From assembly GCA_947166275.1 (NCBI GenBank), contig CAMVDP010000001.1, positions 98,606 to 162,605 on the forward strand: 64,000 nucleotides of DNA, in the 5' to 3' direction. A program made the translations under genes and the position numbers. This document shows positions 17,337 to 25,760 of this stretch, piece by piece (the stretch's first letter is position 1; each line of letters opens with the position of its first letter). The notes below the pieces were generated by a model that saw nothing but the letters and a program-made list of their open reading frames with translations, was not told the DNA's origin and ran no database searches. Origin of the DNA: an uncultured Clostridia bacterium (GTDB lineage: Bacteria; Bacillota; Clostridia; Oscillospirales; Ruminococcaceae).

Positions 17337-17972
17337 ATGACTGACAATAAAGCAATACGGATCGCTCTCACCAAGGGCAGGCTTGAAAAGGACACCGTGG
17401 GGCTGTTCGAGAAAATGGGATTCGATGTGACGGAGCTCCGGGAAAAGGGCAGGCGGCTGATACTGTCGATACCCGGACAGAATATAGAGGTAGTGCTCGC
17501 GAAAGCGGCTGACGTTATAACCTACGTCGAGCTGGGAGCCTGCGACCTCGGAGTCGTCGGCAAGGACACGATACTTGAGCACGGCGGCAAGTACTTCGAG
17601 ATAGCTGACCTCGGCTTCGGAAGGTGCAGGTTCGCGCTTGCGGGCAAAAAAGGCACAGACTTCTACGGCGGCGTGGGAGTCAAGACGGTGGCGACAAAGT
17701 ACCCGAACGTAACGCGGCATTTCTTTGAAAGCAAGCGAATGGACGTTGATATCGTGAAAATAGAAGGCTCGGTGGAGCTCGCGCCGCTGCTGAAGATAGC
17801 GGACGGTATCGTGGACATCGTCGAGACCGGGACAACGCTGAAGGAGAACGGGCTTGAGGTCATTGAAGACGTAGTTCCGATATCCGCGCGTCTGATAGTA
17901 AACACGGTAAGCATGAAGCTCAAAAAAGAGCGTATAGAAGAGCTCTCGGCAGCCATGCAGAAAGCTCTGTGA
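17337..17972 (+). CDS. hisG: ATP phosphoribosyltransferase, short form
   Basis: Joins ATP and PRPP to phosphoribosyl-ATP, the committed step of histidine synthesis. At 211 residues it is the short form that lacks the C-terminal regulatory ACT-like domain and needs HisZ. Seen: N-terminal IRIALTKGRLEKDTVGLF, the phosphate-binding region GACDLGVVGKDTI, and the PRPP signature GIVDIVETGTTLKENGL near residue 160. AAGGAGGGAGAG precedes the ATG; 19 bp separate it from hisD. Confidence 0.95.
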   Translation: MTDNKAIRIALTKGRLEKDTVGLFEKMGFDVTELREKGRRLILSIPGQNIEVVLAKAADVITYVELGACDLGVVGKDTILEHGGKYFEIADLGFGRCRFALAGKKGTDFYGGVGVKTVATKYPNVTRHFFESKRMDVDIVKIEGSVELAPLLKIADGIVDIVETGTTLKENGLEVIEDVVPISARLIVNTVSMKLKKERIEELSAAMQKAL

Positions 17973-17991
17973 TAAAAGAAAGGCAATTACA

Positions 17992-19287
17992 ATGATAGGA
18001 ACAATAAAAGCAGACGGAAGCGAGAAGGCTTTCCTCAAAGAAGTTGAAAAGCGCAGCGGCGAGATAAACGCCGACGTCGAAAAGACTGTCCGCGCTATAA
18101 TTGCGGATGTTAAAGAGAACGGAGACAAAGCAGTCAAGCAATACACAGCGAGGTTCGACTGTCCCGATGTCAAGTACTACCGCGTTCCGCAGGAAGTCAT
18201 ACAGGACGCACTCACGGAGGCTGACAAGGACTTCGTGGACTCGCTTCTCAACTGCATCGAGAAGATAACCGCATTCCACGAGAGACAGAAGCAGAACGGC
18301 TACATGATGACCGATGAGAGCGGGACCATTCTCGGACAGCGTGTCCGCGGACTGGACAAGGTAGGTCTGTATGTGCCGGGCGGCACTGCGGCATACCCGT
18401 CGTCTGTGCTGATGAATGCTATCCCCGCAAAGATCGCCGGTGTAGGCGAGATAGTCATGGTGACCCCCCCGCTCAAGGACGGTACCCCGAACAAGGATAT
18501 CCTCGTAGCGGCTGCGCTGTGCGGAGTGGACAGCATCTTCATGTGCGGCGGCGCGCAGGCTGTGGCAGCTCTCGCATTCGGCACGGAAGAAATACCGAAG
18601 GTATCTAAGATAGTCGGCCCCGGAAACATCTTTGTAGCGACGGCGAAAAAGCTGCTGTACGGCACGGTGGACATAGATATGATCGCGGGGCCCAGCGAAA
18701 TTCTGATCGTCGCTGATGATACCGCAAACCCGAAGTACCTTGCCGCAGACCTCATGTCCCAGGCGGAGCATGACAAGCTCGCAAGCGCGATACTCATAAC
18801 CACGAGCGAGCGCATCGCGCAGGAAACTACGAAGGAGCTCGACCGCCAGATGGCGACACTCGATCGCAAAGAAATAATCGACTACTCGCTCACCAACTAC
18901 GGCAAGATAATCGTGACCGACAGCATCTATGAAGCATGCGATATCGCGAACGCGCTTGCTCCGGAGCACTGCGAGGTCGTGGCGAGAAACCCGCTGGAAT
19001 TCATCGGACGCATCGTGAACGTAGGCTCGCTGTTCCTCGGAGAATACGCTCCGGAGCCTCTCGGCGACTACTACGCGGGACCCAATCACGTGCTTCCCAC
19101 AAGCGGCACGGCGCGTTTCTTCTCACCCCTCTCCGTTGACAGCTTCATCAAGAAATCAAGCTACATCTACTACACCGCCGACGCGCTCAATGCCGCAGCA
19201 GATGATATCATCAGAGTTGCGGAGCGTGAACGGCTCACTGCACACGCAAACTCTATAAAGGTGCGCGTGGAGGATTTGAGGAAATAA
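17992..19287 (+). CDS. hisD: Histidinol dehydrogenase
   Basis: Zinc enzyme performing the last two oxidations from histidinol to histidine with NAD. The 431-residue protein has the family landmarks [20 protein letters not shown] (NAD/substrate region), [29 protein letters not shown], the histidine-containing MSQAEHD and [12 protein letters not shown] motifs, and the C-terminal zinc-site region. Length is normal. Ribosome site AAGAAAGG. It ends 2 bp before hisC. Confidence 0.96.
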   Translation: MIGTIKADGSEKAFLKEVEKRSGEINADVEKTVRAIIADVKENGDKAVKQYTARFDCPDVKYYRVPQEVIQDALTEADKDFVDSLLNCIEKITAFHERQKQNGYMMTDESGTILGQRVRGLDKVGLYVPGGTAAYPSSVLMNAIPAKIAGVGEIVMVTPPLKDGTPNKDILVAAALCGVDSIFMCGGAQAVAALAFGTEEIPKVSKIVGPGNIFVATAKKLLYGTVDIDMIAGPSEILIVADDTANPKYLAADLMSQAEHDKLASAILITTSERIAQETTKELDRQMATLDRKEIIDYSLTNYGKIIVTDSIYEACDIANALAPEHCEVVARNPLEFIGRIVNVGSLFLGEYAPEPLGDYYAGPNHVLPTSGTARFFSPLSVDSFIKKSSYIYYTADALNAAADDIIRVAERERLTAHANSIKVRVEDLRK

Positions 19288-19289
19288 CT

Positions 19290-20357
19290 ATGGCAGCATG
19301 GGAAAACAATGTCAGAAAAGTAGTCCCCTACACTCCCGGCGAACAGCCGAAGGAAAGCGGGATAATCAAGCTGAACACCAACGAAAATCCATATCCCCCC
19401 TCACCGGCGGTCAAGGCAGCGTATGACGCGTTCGACAACGCGGAAATGCGGTTGTACCCCGCGCCCGATGCCTCAGAGCTGGTGGACGCGATAGCGGAAA
19501 CATACGGGGTAAATAGCTCACAGGTATTTGTGGGCGTGGGCTCGGACGATGTGATATCGATGGCGTTCATGACGTTCTTCGGCTCGGAAAAACCGGTACT
19601 GTTCCCCGATATCACCTACTCGTTCTATGATGTGTGGGCTGAGGTTTATGGGATACCGTACGTGCAGGTGCCTCTCAAAAAGGGGTTCCGTATTGACCCC
19701 GGTGATTATGTCCGCCCGAACGGCGGTATCATCTTCCCTAACCCGAACGCTCCCACAGGCGTGCTCGAAAGCACAGATATGATCGAGACCGTCATCGCAG
19801 AGAACCCCGACAGCGTGGTCATAATCGACGAAGCATACATCGACTTCGCGGGCAAAGGCAAGAGCGTTCTGCCGCTTCTTTCGAAGTACGAGAACCTGCT
19901 TGTAGTGCAGACTTTCTCGAAATCCCGCAGCATGGCGGGCATGAGGATAGGCTTCGCGATCGGCAGTGAAAAGCTGATAAAGTACATGAACGACGTAAAG
20001 TTCTCAGTGAACTCGTATACCATGAACCGCGTCACCATAAAGTGCGGAGCCGCAGCGGTGCGCGACACGGAGTACTTCGAGAGCACCGTCGCCAAAATAG
20101 TGAAGACCCGCGAAAATGCGAAAAAGGAGCTTGCGGCGCGCGGTTTCACGTTCCCGGATTCGCAAAGCAACTTCATTTTTGCGAGCCCGACAAAGCTTCC
20201 CGCCGGGAAAGTGTTCGAGGAGCTCAAGAAGCGTAAGATCTACGTGCGTTACTGGGACAAGCCCGTTATCCGCGATCATCTGCGCATAACGATAGGTACA
20301 GACGATGAGATGAACGCGCTGTTCAAGGCGCTCGACGAGATATTCAAGGAGGCATGA
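19290..20357 (+). CDS. hisC: Histidinol-phosphate aminotransferase
   Basis: PLP-dependent class I/II aminotransferase converting imidazole-acetol phosphate to histidinol phosphate. Landmarks: LNTNENPYPPSP at 28-39, VGVGSDDVI, NPNAPTG at 151-157, VIIDEAYIDF, and the Schiff-base Lys211 in QTFSKSRSMAGMRIGF. The RIT motif near the end (LRITIGT) binds the carboxylate. 355 residues is typical. Starts 2 bases after the hisD stop with a GAGG site inside hisD. Confidence 0.95.
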   Translation: MAAWENNVRKVVPYTPGEQPKESGIIKLNTNENPYPPSPAVKAAYDAFDNAEMRLYPAPDASELVDAIAETYGVNSSQVFVGVGSDDVISMAFMTFFGSEKPVLFPDITYSFYDVWAEVYGIPYVQVPLKKGFRIDPGDYVRPNGGIIFPNPNAPTGVLESTDMIETVIAENPDSVVIIDEAYIDFAGKGKSVLPLLSKYENLLVVQTFSKSRSMAGMRIGFAIGSEKLIKYMNDVKFSVNSYTMNRVTIKCGAAAVRDTEYFESTVAKIVKTRENAKKELAARGFTFPDSQSNFIFASPTKLPAGKVFEELKKRKIYVRYWDKPVIRDHLRITIGTDDEMNALFKALDEIFKEA

Positions 20358-20358
20358 C

Positions 20359-20943
20359 ATGAGCAGGACTTCGAAGATAACAAGAAAAACAAAGGAGACT
20401 GATATCACGGTCTCGCTGAATATCGACGGAAGCGGCACCCCCGACATCGATACGGGCATCGGCTTCTTCGACCACATGCTCACAGCGCTGTGCGTGCACG
20501 GTGAGTTTGACATGAGCGTAAAGTGCAAGGGCGACCTGAACGTTGACGGTCACCACTCCGTCGAGGATGTCGGCATCGTACTGGGCAAAGCATTCGCTGA
20601 AGCTCTCGGCGACAAGTCCGGGATAGCCCGCTACGGCTCGTCATTCATTCCAATGGACGAAGCGCTCGGCTTCTGCGCTCTTGATATCAGCGCAAGACCG
20701 TTCCTCGTGTTCAACGCTTCATTCACCAATGAGCGCATCGGCGACTATGAAGCATGCCTCACCGAGGAATTTATGAGAGCTTTCGCGTTCAACTCCGGCA
20801 TAACTCTGCACCTGCGCTGTGAGTACGGCATCAACGACCACCACATTACCGAAGCGCTCTTTAAGGCGCTGGCTCACGCGCTGAAGCAGGCAGTGTCGAA
20901 GAATGCCGATGGTAAGGCTTTAAGCACGAAAGGAACACTCTGA
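20359..20943 (+). CDS. hisB: Imidazoleglycerol-phosphate dehydratase
   Basis: Mn-dependent dehydratase forming imidazole-acetol phosphate. The 194-residue monofunctional form shows both metal-binding His clusters: FFDHMLTALCVHG with DGHHSVEDVGI, and the mirrored DHHITEALFKALAHALKQA near the C-terminus, plus STKGTL at the very end. No phosphatase domain is fused. AAGGAGGCATGAC leads into the ATG one base after the hisC stop. Confidence 0.96.
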   Translation: MSRTSKITRKTKETDITVSLNIDGSGTPDIDTGIGFFDHMLTALCVHGEFDMSVKCKGDLNVDGHHSVEDVGIVLGKAFAEALGDKSGIARYGSSFIPMDEALGFCALDISARPFLVFNASFTNERIGDYEACLTEEFMRAFAFNSGITLHLRCEYGINDHHITEALFKALAHALKQAVSKNADGKALSTKGTL

Positions 20944-20961
20944 CCCGGAAAGGATATCAAC

Positions 20962-21141
20962 ATGAACGACATTAAATTCTACCCATCAAACAAAGCGGAA
21001 GCGCTTGCCTACCTGTACGTGGAAAAGCAGGATATCGAAGGCAAGACTCCCGAAGAGCTCGTGGATCTTTACAACGAGGTCTATGACAGGATAATCAGAA
21101 AGCTCAACGCTGTTCCGGCGAGAACGAAGCCGGGCTTCTGA
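20962..21141 (+). CDS. 59-aa hypothetical protein inside the his operon
   Basis: I do not recognise it. The ATG at 20962 has GGAAAGGA eight bases upstream; the frame encodes 59 residues, begins MNDIKFYPSNKAEALAYLYV and ends AVPARTKPGF, and stops 19 bases before hisH. It is acidic in the middle with one amphipathic helix (TPEELVDLYNEVYDRIIRKL) and no membrane segment. Size and sequence do not fit HisE or HisI. Tight spacing on both sides and a proper ribosome site support translation; a regulatory or assembly role for the pathway would be speculation. Confidence 0.65.
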   Translation: MNDIKFYPSNKAEALAYLYVEKQDIEGKTPEELVDLYNEVYDRIIRKLNAVPARTKPGF

Positions 21142-21160
21142 TAACGGGAAGGATAAGCGT

Positions 21161-21760
21161 ATGAAAACTGCAATAATCGACTACGGCGCGGGCAACCTGT
21201 TCAGTGTTAAGAACGCACTCGACTACATCGGCGCGGAAAGCATCGTCACCAAAGATCCCGCCGAGCTTGAAAATGCCGACAGGATCATACTTCCCGGAGT
21301 CGGAGCGTTTCCGGACGCTATGAAGGCTCTTGCGGAGACCGGCCTGATACCCGCGATAAAGGAACAGGCAGCGAAAAAGCCGCTGCTCGGTATCTGCCTC
21401 GGTATGCAGATGCTGTTTGACAAGAGCTTCGAATTCGGAGAGACCGACGGTCTCGGGCTTATCCCCGGCACCGTGGAGCTGATGACTCCGCCTGATCTGC
21501 TGATACCGCAGATAGGCTGGAACAGGCTGATATACAATGAAAAGTGCGCACTGCTTGATGGACTCTGTGAAGAACCGTACGTATACTTCGTACACTCCTA
21601 CGCCGCAAAATGCGGCAGCAGAAATGTAGCAGCATATACCGATTACGGCGGGAACGTGCCCGCATGCGTATTCGAGGGCAGCGTTTACGGCTGCCAGTTC
21701 CACCCGGAAAAAAGCGGTGAAACGGGGTTGACTATACTGCGTAATTTCCTCGCGCTATGA
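21161..21760 (+). CDS. hisH: Imidazole glycerol phosphate synthase, glutamine amidotransferase subunit
   Basis: Class I glutamine amidotransferase supplying ammonia to HisF. The catalytic triad is visible in the 199-residue protein: nucleophile Cys79 in LLGICLGMQ, and His181/Glu183 in CQFHPEKSG. The N-terminal IDYGAGNLFSVKNAL and oxyanion segment LPGVGAFPDAM are typical. GGGAAGGA lies before the ATG. Its stop overlaps the start of the next gene by ATGA. Its partner hisF is two genes downstream. Confidence 0.96.
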   Translation: MKTAIIDYGAGNLFSVKNALDYIGAESIVTKDPAELENADRIILPGVGAFPDAMKALAETGLIPAIKEQAAKKPLLGICLGMQMLFDKSFEFGETDGLGLIPGTVELMTPPDLLIPQIGWNRLIYNEKCALLDGLCEEPYVYFVHSYAAKCGSRNVAAYTDYGGNVPACVFEGSVYGCQFHPEKSGETGLTILRNFLAL

Positions 21761-22803
21761 AAACGTACAGGGTCATTCACTTCATCGCGAACGTAATTGC
21801 GTTCGGGCTGCTCGGCGGATCTCTCGTGTACTTTCTGCTGTCATACGGAGAGCTTCCGGAGCGTATCGGAGTACATTTCAGCGCGGTGAACGGAGAGCTT
21901 GACGTTATCTCGGACAAGATATACGGGTTCTACCCATTTGTCATGGGCTTCGGGCTTATGCTGATCTTCAGTCTGCTCACGCTCGTGGTAAGAAAAGTGA
22001 AGAAACTCGGGCTTAAGGTCAGCGAAAAGGGAGACATGTTGTTCCGCTGTGCGGCGGCGCTTCTGCTCGACCTGATGAAGCTCACATGGTCGATGTTCTT
22101 CTCGTACTGGACATACTGCATCGTGCAGCAGACGAGCATGGGCGACGGCACGCTGCTGGACGCGTTCCGCGTTTTCTTCGTCATACTGCTTCTTGCAGTG
22201 CCGGTGCTGGTTTTGGAGATACATTCGCGGCACGGTATTGCGCCGCGTGCGGAAAAGCCACGTGAAACGCTCGCAAAGCCGCGAAAATTCACGATACAGC
22301 ACATTATCACGAATATCATCTCCTTCGGCGCTCTCGGAGTAATGCTCGTGTGGTTCCTGCTATCATACGCAGAGCTTCCCGAGCGTATCGGAGTGCATTT
22401 TGCGGGTGACGGGAGCTTCGACGTTATCGCGGACAGGATATACGGGGCTTACCCGTTCGTTATGGGCTTCGGGCTCATGCTGATATTCAGTCTGCTGACG
22501 CTTGCGGCGAACAAGGTAAAGCGTATCGGGATGAACGTTGATGATATGGGCGAGCTTAAGGCCCGCATGATCATAATCGAAACTCTGGACGTATTCAAGC
22601 TCGTATGGTCGATGTTCTTCTCGATATGGGCGTACAGCGTTATTCATCAGACCGACATACCCACGACATCGGTGAGCATAATTCTGACCGTCTTTCTTGC
22701 GGCGTTCCCGCTGACGGCTGTCATGCTCGTCATCACGGCAAAAAAACACAGGATAAAAGAAAACAAGGAGAACGAAAGCGATGATAATACTACCGGCGAT
22801 TGA
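21757..22803 (+). CDS. Internally duplicated DUF1648-like membrane protein embedded in the his operon
   Basis: 348 residues made of two homologous halves. Each begins with a membrane helix and YxELPERIGVHF (residues about 28-40 and 205-217), followed by an acidic patch ending in DVI(S/A)D(K/R)IYG, then YPFVMGFGLMLIFSLLTL and a second set of helices with W-SMFFS. ELPERIGVHF-type motifs are known from DUF1648 proteins, small membrane proteins of unknown function often near SdpI-like immunity proteins. The C-terminus is charged and cytoplasmic-looking. Its start overlaps the hisH stop by four bases and its end overlaps hisA by 23, so it is translationally coupled to both. No role in histidine synthesis is known for this family. 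Confidence 0.85.
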   Translation: MKTYRVIHFIANVIAFGLLGGSLVYFLLSYGELPERIGVHFSAVNGELDVISDKIYGFYPFVMGFGLMLIFSLLTLVVRKVKKLGLKVSEKGDMLFRCAAALLLDLMKLTWSMFFSYWTYCIVQQTSMGDGTLLDAFRVFFVILLLAVPVLVLEIHSRHGIAPRAEKPRETLAKPRKFTIQHIITNIISFGALGVMLVWFLLSYAELPERIGVHFAGDGSFDVIADRIYGAYPFVMGFGLMLIFSLLTLAANKVKRIGMNVDDMGELKARMIIIETLDVFKLVWSMFFSIWAYSVIHQTDIPTTSVSIILTVFLAAFPLTAVMLVITAKKHRIKENKENESDDNTTGD

Positions 22804-23497
22804 TATAAAAGACGGGAACTGCGTGCGGCTCGTAAAGGGAGACTACGGCACAGCTCACAAGGTGGCGGACAGCTACATGGACACCGCGAGAATGTTCGAG
22901 AGCTGCGGCGCGTCATGGATACACATGGTGGATCTGGACGGTGCCAAAGATGCGGCACAGACAAACAAAGACATCTTCCTCGATGTGGCGAAGAACACAG
23001 GGCTCAAAGTCGAAGTGGGAGGAGGGATACGCACTCCCGAAGCGGCGGAGATGTACCTGTCGGGCGGCGTGGAGCGTGTTATCATCGGCTCGGCCGCGGT
23101 AAAGGATCCGGCACTTGTGAAAACACTGGTGAAAGAATACGGCGGACATATCGCAGTCGGCATTGACGCGAAAAACGGTATGGTAGCCACCGAGGGCTGG
23201 CTTGAAACATCGGATGTGTGCTTTACCGATCTCGCAAAAGCCATGTCTGATATCGGCGTGAAGTACATCATCTTCACCGACATATCGAAGGACGGTACGC
23301 TCGGCGGCGTGAACACTGCGCAGCTCGATGAGATAAACAAAACATGCTCCGCGAACATCATAGCAAGCGGCGGAGTAAAGGATATCGGAGATATCCGCAG
23401 CTGCCGCAGTCTCGGACTGTACGGCGCGATCTGCGGTAAATCCATATACAGCGGCACACTCGACCTTAAGGAAGCGATAACTGAGGCCGGAAAGTAA
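22781..23497 (+). CDS. hisA: Phosphoribosylformimino-5-aminoimidazole carboxamide ribotide isomerase
   Basis: TIM-barrel isomerase (ProFAR to PRFAR), fourth step of the pathway. In 238 residues: catalytic Asp in PAIDIKDGNCVRLVKG, KVEVGGGIRTPEAAEMYL phosphate loop, GIDAKNGMVATEGW, second catalytic Asp in FTDISKDGTLGGVN, and ASGGVKDIGDI. AAGGAGAA stands inside the end of the preceding membrane-protein gene. Nine bases separate it from hisF. Confidence 0.95.
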   Translation: MIILPAIDIKDGNCVRLVKGDYGTAHKVADSYMDTARMFESCGASWIHMVDLDGAKDAAQTNKDIFLDVAKNTGLKVEVGGGIRTPEAAEMYLSGGVERVIIGSAAVKDPALVKTLVKEYGGHIAVGIDAKNGMVATEGWLETSDVCFTDLAKAMSDIGVKYIIFTDISKDGTLGGVNTAQLDEINKTCSANIIASGGVKDIGDIRSCRSLGLYGAICGKSIYSGTLDLKEAITEAGK

Positions 23498-23506
23498 GGA
23501 GAGAAT

Positions 23507-24265
23507 ATGTTAGCTAAACGAATCATACCCTGCCTTGATGTGCGAAACGGTAAGGTGGTAAAGGGAGTGAACTTCGAAGGCATACGCGACGTGGGAGACC
23601 CCGTGGAGTGCGCTTTCGAATACAACAAACAGGGCGCGGACGAAATAGTTTTCTACGATATCACGGCTTCTCACGAGGGCCGCGGAGTAATGCTCGATGT
23701 GGTACGCGAGACCGCGAAGAAAGTATTCGTACCGCTTTGCGTGGGCGGCGGCATCGGCAGCGTCGAGGACTTTCGTGACACTCTGCGCGCCGGCGCGGAT
23801 AAGGTCTCGATAAACTCACAGGCAGTTAAAAATCCGAAACTCATCAGCGACGCCGCGGAGATATTCGGCAGCCAGTGCGTTGTCATCGGCATTGACGCAA
23901 AGCGTAACAGCAAAGGCGGCTACAGCGTATTCATCAACGGCGGACGCATGGACATGGGTCTCGACCTTGGCGACTGGGTACGCGAGATAGAGGAGCGCGG
24001 AGCCGGCGAGATATGCCTGAACTCGATAGATACCGACGGAACAAAGGCGGGATTCGACACAGAGATGCTGAACTTTGTCTGCTCACGTGTGAAGATACCG
24101 GTAATAGCGAGCGGCGGGTGCGGGAAGCTCACCGACTTCTCCGAGGTCTTTGATAAAACTCCCGCAAGCGCGGCACTGGCAGCTTCGCTGTTCCACTTCC
24201 GCGAGCTCACGGTGGGCGAAGTCAAGCAGCACCTCAAGACCCGCGGCATCGCTGTGCGAAGCTGA
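23507..24265 (+). CDS. hisF: Imidazole glycerol phosphate synthase, cyclase subunit
   Basis: Closes the imidazole ring using ammonia from HisH. TIM barrel of 252 residues with the catalytic Asp in [36 protein letters not shown], the second Asp in [13 protein letters not shown] and [20 protein letters not shown] precedes ATG. Last gene of the operon; a strong hairpin follows. hisI and hisE functions are not encoded in this cluster. Confidence 0.96.
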   Translation: MLAKRIIPCLDVRNGKVVKGVNFEGIRDVGDPVECAFEYNKQGADEIVFYDITASHEGRGVMLDVVRETAKKVFVPLCVGGGIGSVEDFRDTLRAGADKVSINSQAVKNPKLISDAAEIFGSQCVVIGIDAKRNSKGGYSVFINGGRMDMGLDLGDWVREIEERGAGEICLNSIDTDGTKAGFDTEMLNFVCSRVKIPVIASGGCGKLTDFSEVFDKTPASAALAASLFHFRELTVGEVKQHLKTRGIAVRS

Positions 24266-24292
24266 ACAGGGCTCCCGACACAATACGACACC

Positions 24293-24330
24293 ACACGGAA
24301 GTTGTTCATGGGAATGGACAACTTCCGTGT
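24293..24330 (+). terminator. Hairpin ending the his operon
   Basis: A 17-bp stem with one G-U pair and a GGGA loop lies 27 bases after hisF. The following tract is only TATAATATA, so termination may be incomplete. Confidence 0.6.
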
Positions 24331-24353
24331 TATAATATAGTCGTAAGGAGGAG

Positions 24354-25741
24354 ATGAACTTATAAGCATTATCTGTAAGACATGCGGAAAAGACCTGTAT
24401 TACGGAAGATACTGCCAAAAGTGCCGCGCCTTCACACTGCTGCCCGCTCACCTCGAAGCGATCGGAGACGATATGCTTGAATTCAGCTCAATAAGAGAGC
24501 TTGAGCTGCCCGATACAATGAAACGCGTGAGCAGAGGACTGTGCAGATGGGACAGGAAGCTGACACGGGTAAAGCTGACGAGGTATGCGGAGTACATAGG
24601 CTGCTTCGCGTTTGACGAGTGCAATTCGCTGCGAGACATACAGCTCCCCGGCACACTCACATTCATCGGACGCTTTGCGTTCTTCAACTGCGCAAGCATC
24701 GAGTCGGTGAGCGTTCCGGACGGAGTCGAGTTTTTGCCGACGGCACGTTCAGCTGCTGTGCGTCACTGAAGGAAGTGAAGCTCGGAAGCGGTCTGAAAAG
24801 CATAGGACGGGCATTCCTGTACTGCGAGAGCCTGCATGAGATCGAGCTCCCTGACAGTGTGGAAACGATACGAAACGGTGCCTTCACAGGCTGTGAAGAT
24901 ATCCGCGTCACCTACCGCGGCAGGGTCTACACGCAGGAGAACTTAAACGAGATATACGACGACACGCCGCTCCCGAAACACTTCGGCAGCAGGATGCCGC
25001 CGCATGCGTACCCGGACTGGGACTACGCGATACCCAATCTCAAAAACAACTACCGCTCCTTCGGGCATTATCCGATCGATGCGTCAGCAATACCGAAGCT
25101 TCCCGTGATCCGTAATGATGAAAATATCACCCTTCCCGAAGAGTATGATAAATACCTCCTACCCGAAAAGAGATATCGCGTGAATGACCGTATAACCGAC
25201 CTGACAGGCTCGGGAAAGACTGGATCACAGAGTGGAGCGATACGCCCTACGGCATGGACGATGACTGGAGCAGCGAGCCCGGCGGGCTCAGAACGGCGCT
25301 CGTCTCCGAGCAGGCAAGCCTGCTGAAAAAGCATCTCGATATAGATGTTTTCTTCAAATACGACCGGTTCGGGAAGCTCGGCGGCTTTGTGATGATACAC
25401 TATCAGAACGAACGGACATGGCGGCGGGAAAAGAAAAGGAGCCCGACACGGGCTTCATAAATGTGTCAGACGAATGGACCGAGCACAAAAAAGACGACTT
25501 GAACATTACACGGATAAAACATGTGCGCGGCTTCATCAAGGAGCTGAACCTGATGATACGCGAGTACCTCGAATGGTGTTACAGGCGTGACATCGACCCG
25601 CTGTACTATAACATCATACCGCTCTGCACGGGAGAAACAGACGGAGTGCCGGAGGTCTCCTGCCACAGCGACATCGGCAGGCTCGTCATCACCGAGCGTA
25701 TGAAGGAAAAATCCGACAAACAGAAAAAAACGCAGCCGTGA
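24354..25741 (+). pseudogene. Zinc-ribbon plus leucine-rich-repeat (LRR_5/BspA-like) protein, four frameshifts
   Basis: One ancestral gene read across frames. An ideal AAGGAGGAG site is followed by ATG 24354, which stops after three codons; one extra A restores frame into a zinc ribbon (CKTCGK and CQKC, 24374 onward). The LRR_5 repeats (LRDIQLPGTLTFIGRFAF) run until 24769, shift at the T5 run 24731-24735 to ADGTFSCCASLKEVKLGSGL and on to about 25210, shift again to DWITEWSDTPYGMDDDW, and again near 25427-25438 to PDTGFINVSDEWTEHKK, ending at 25741. All four shifts are loss of one base. The C-terminal about 200 residues match nothing I know. Either a true pseudogene or sequencing error; corrected it would be about 460 residues. 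Confidence 0.8.
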
Positions 25742-25760
25742 AAGGCTGCGTTTTTATTTT
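25727..25760. terminator. Bidirectional terminator between LRR gene and MEMO-family gene
   Basis: AAAACGCAGCC-gtgaaa-GGCTGCGTTTTT stem with T-tracts on both strands; the stop codon of the plus-strand gene lies in its loop. Confidence 0.85.

Noticed and set aside
17016..19089. Long minus-strand frames opposite hisZ, hisG and hisD
   Set aside because: Shadows created by codon bias of the his genes; the sense products are unmistakable.
20962..21141. Small his-operon ORF as HisE
   Set aside because: At 59 residues it is too short and lacks the MazG-like acidic motifs of phosphoribosyl-ATP pyrophosphatase.
24331..24353. TATAAT at 24331 as promoter for the LRR gene
   Set aside because: No acceptable -35 box at 16-18 bases, and the box lies on the 3' flank of the hisF terminator hairpin.
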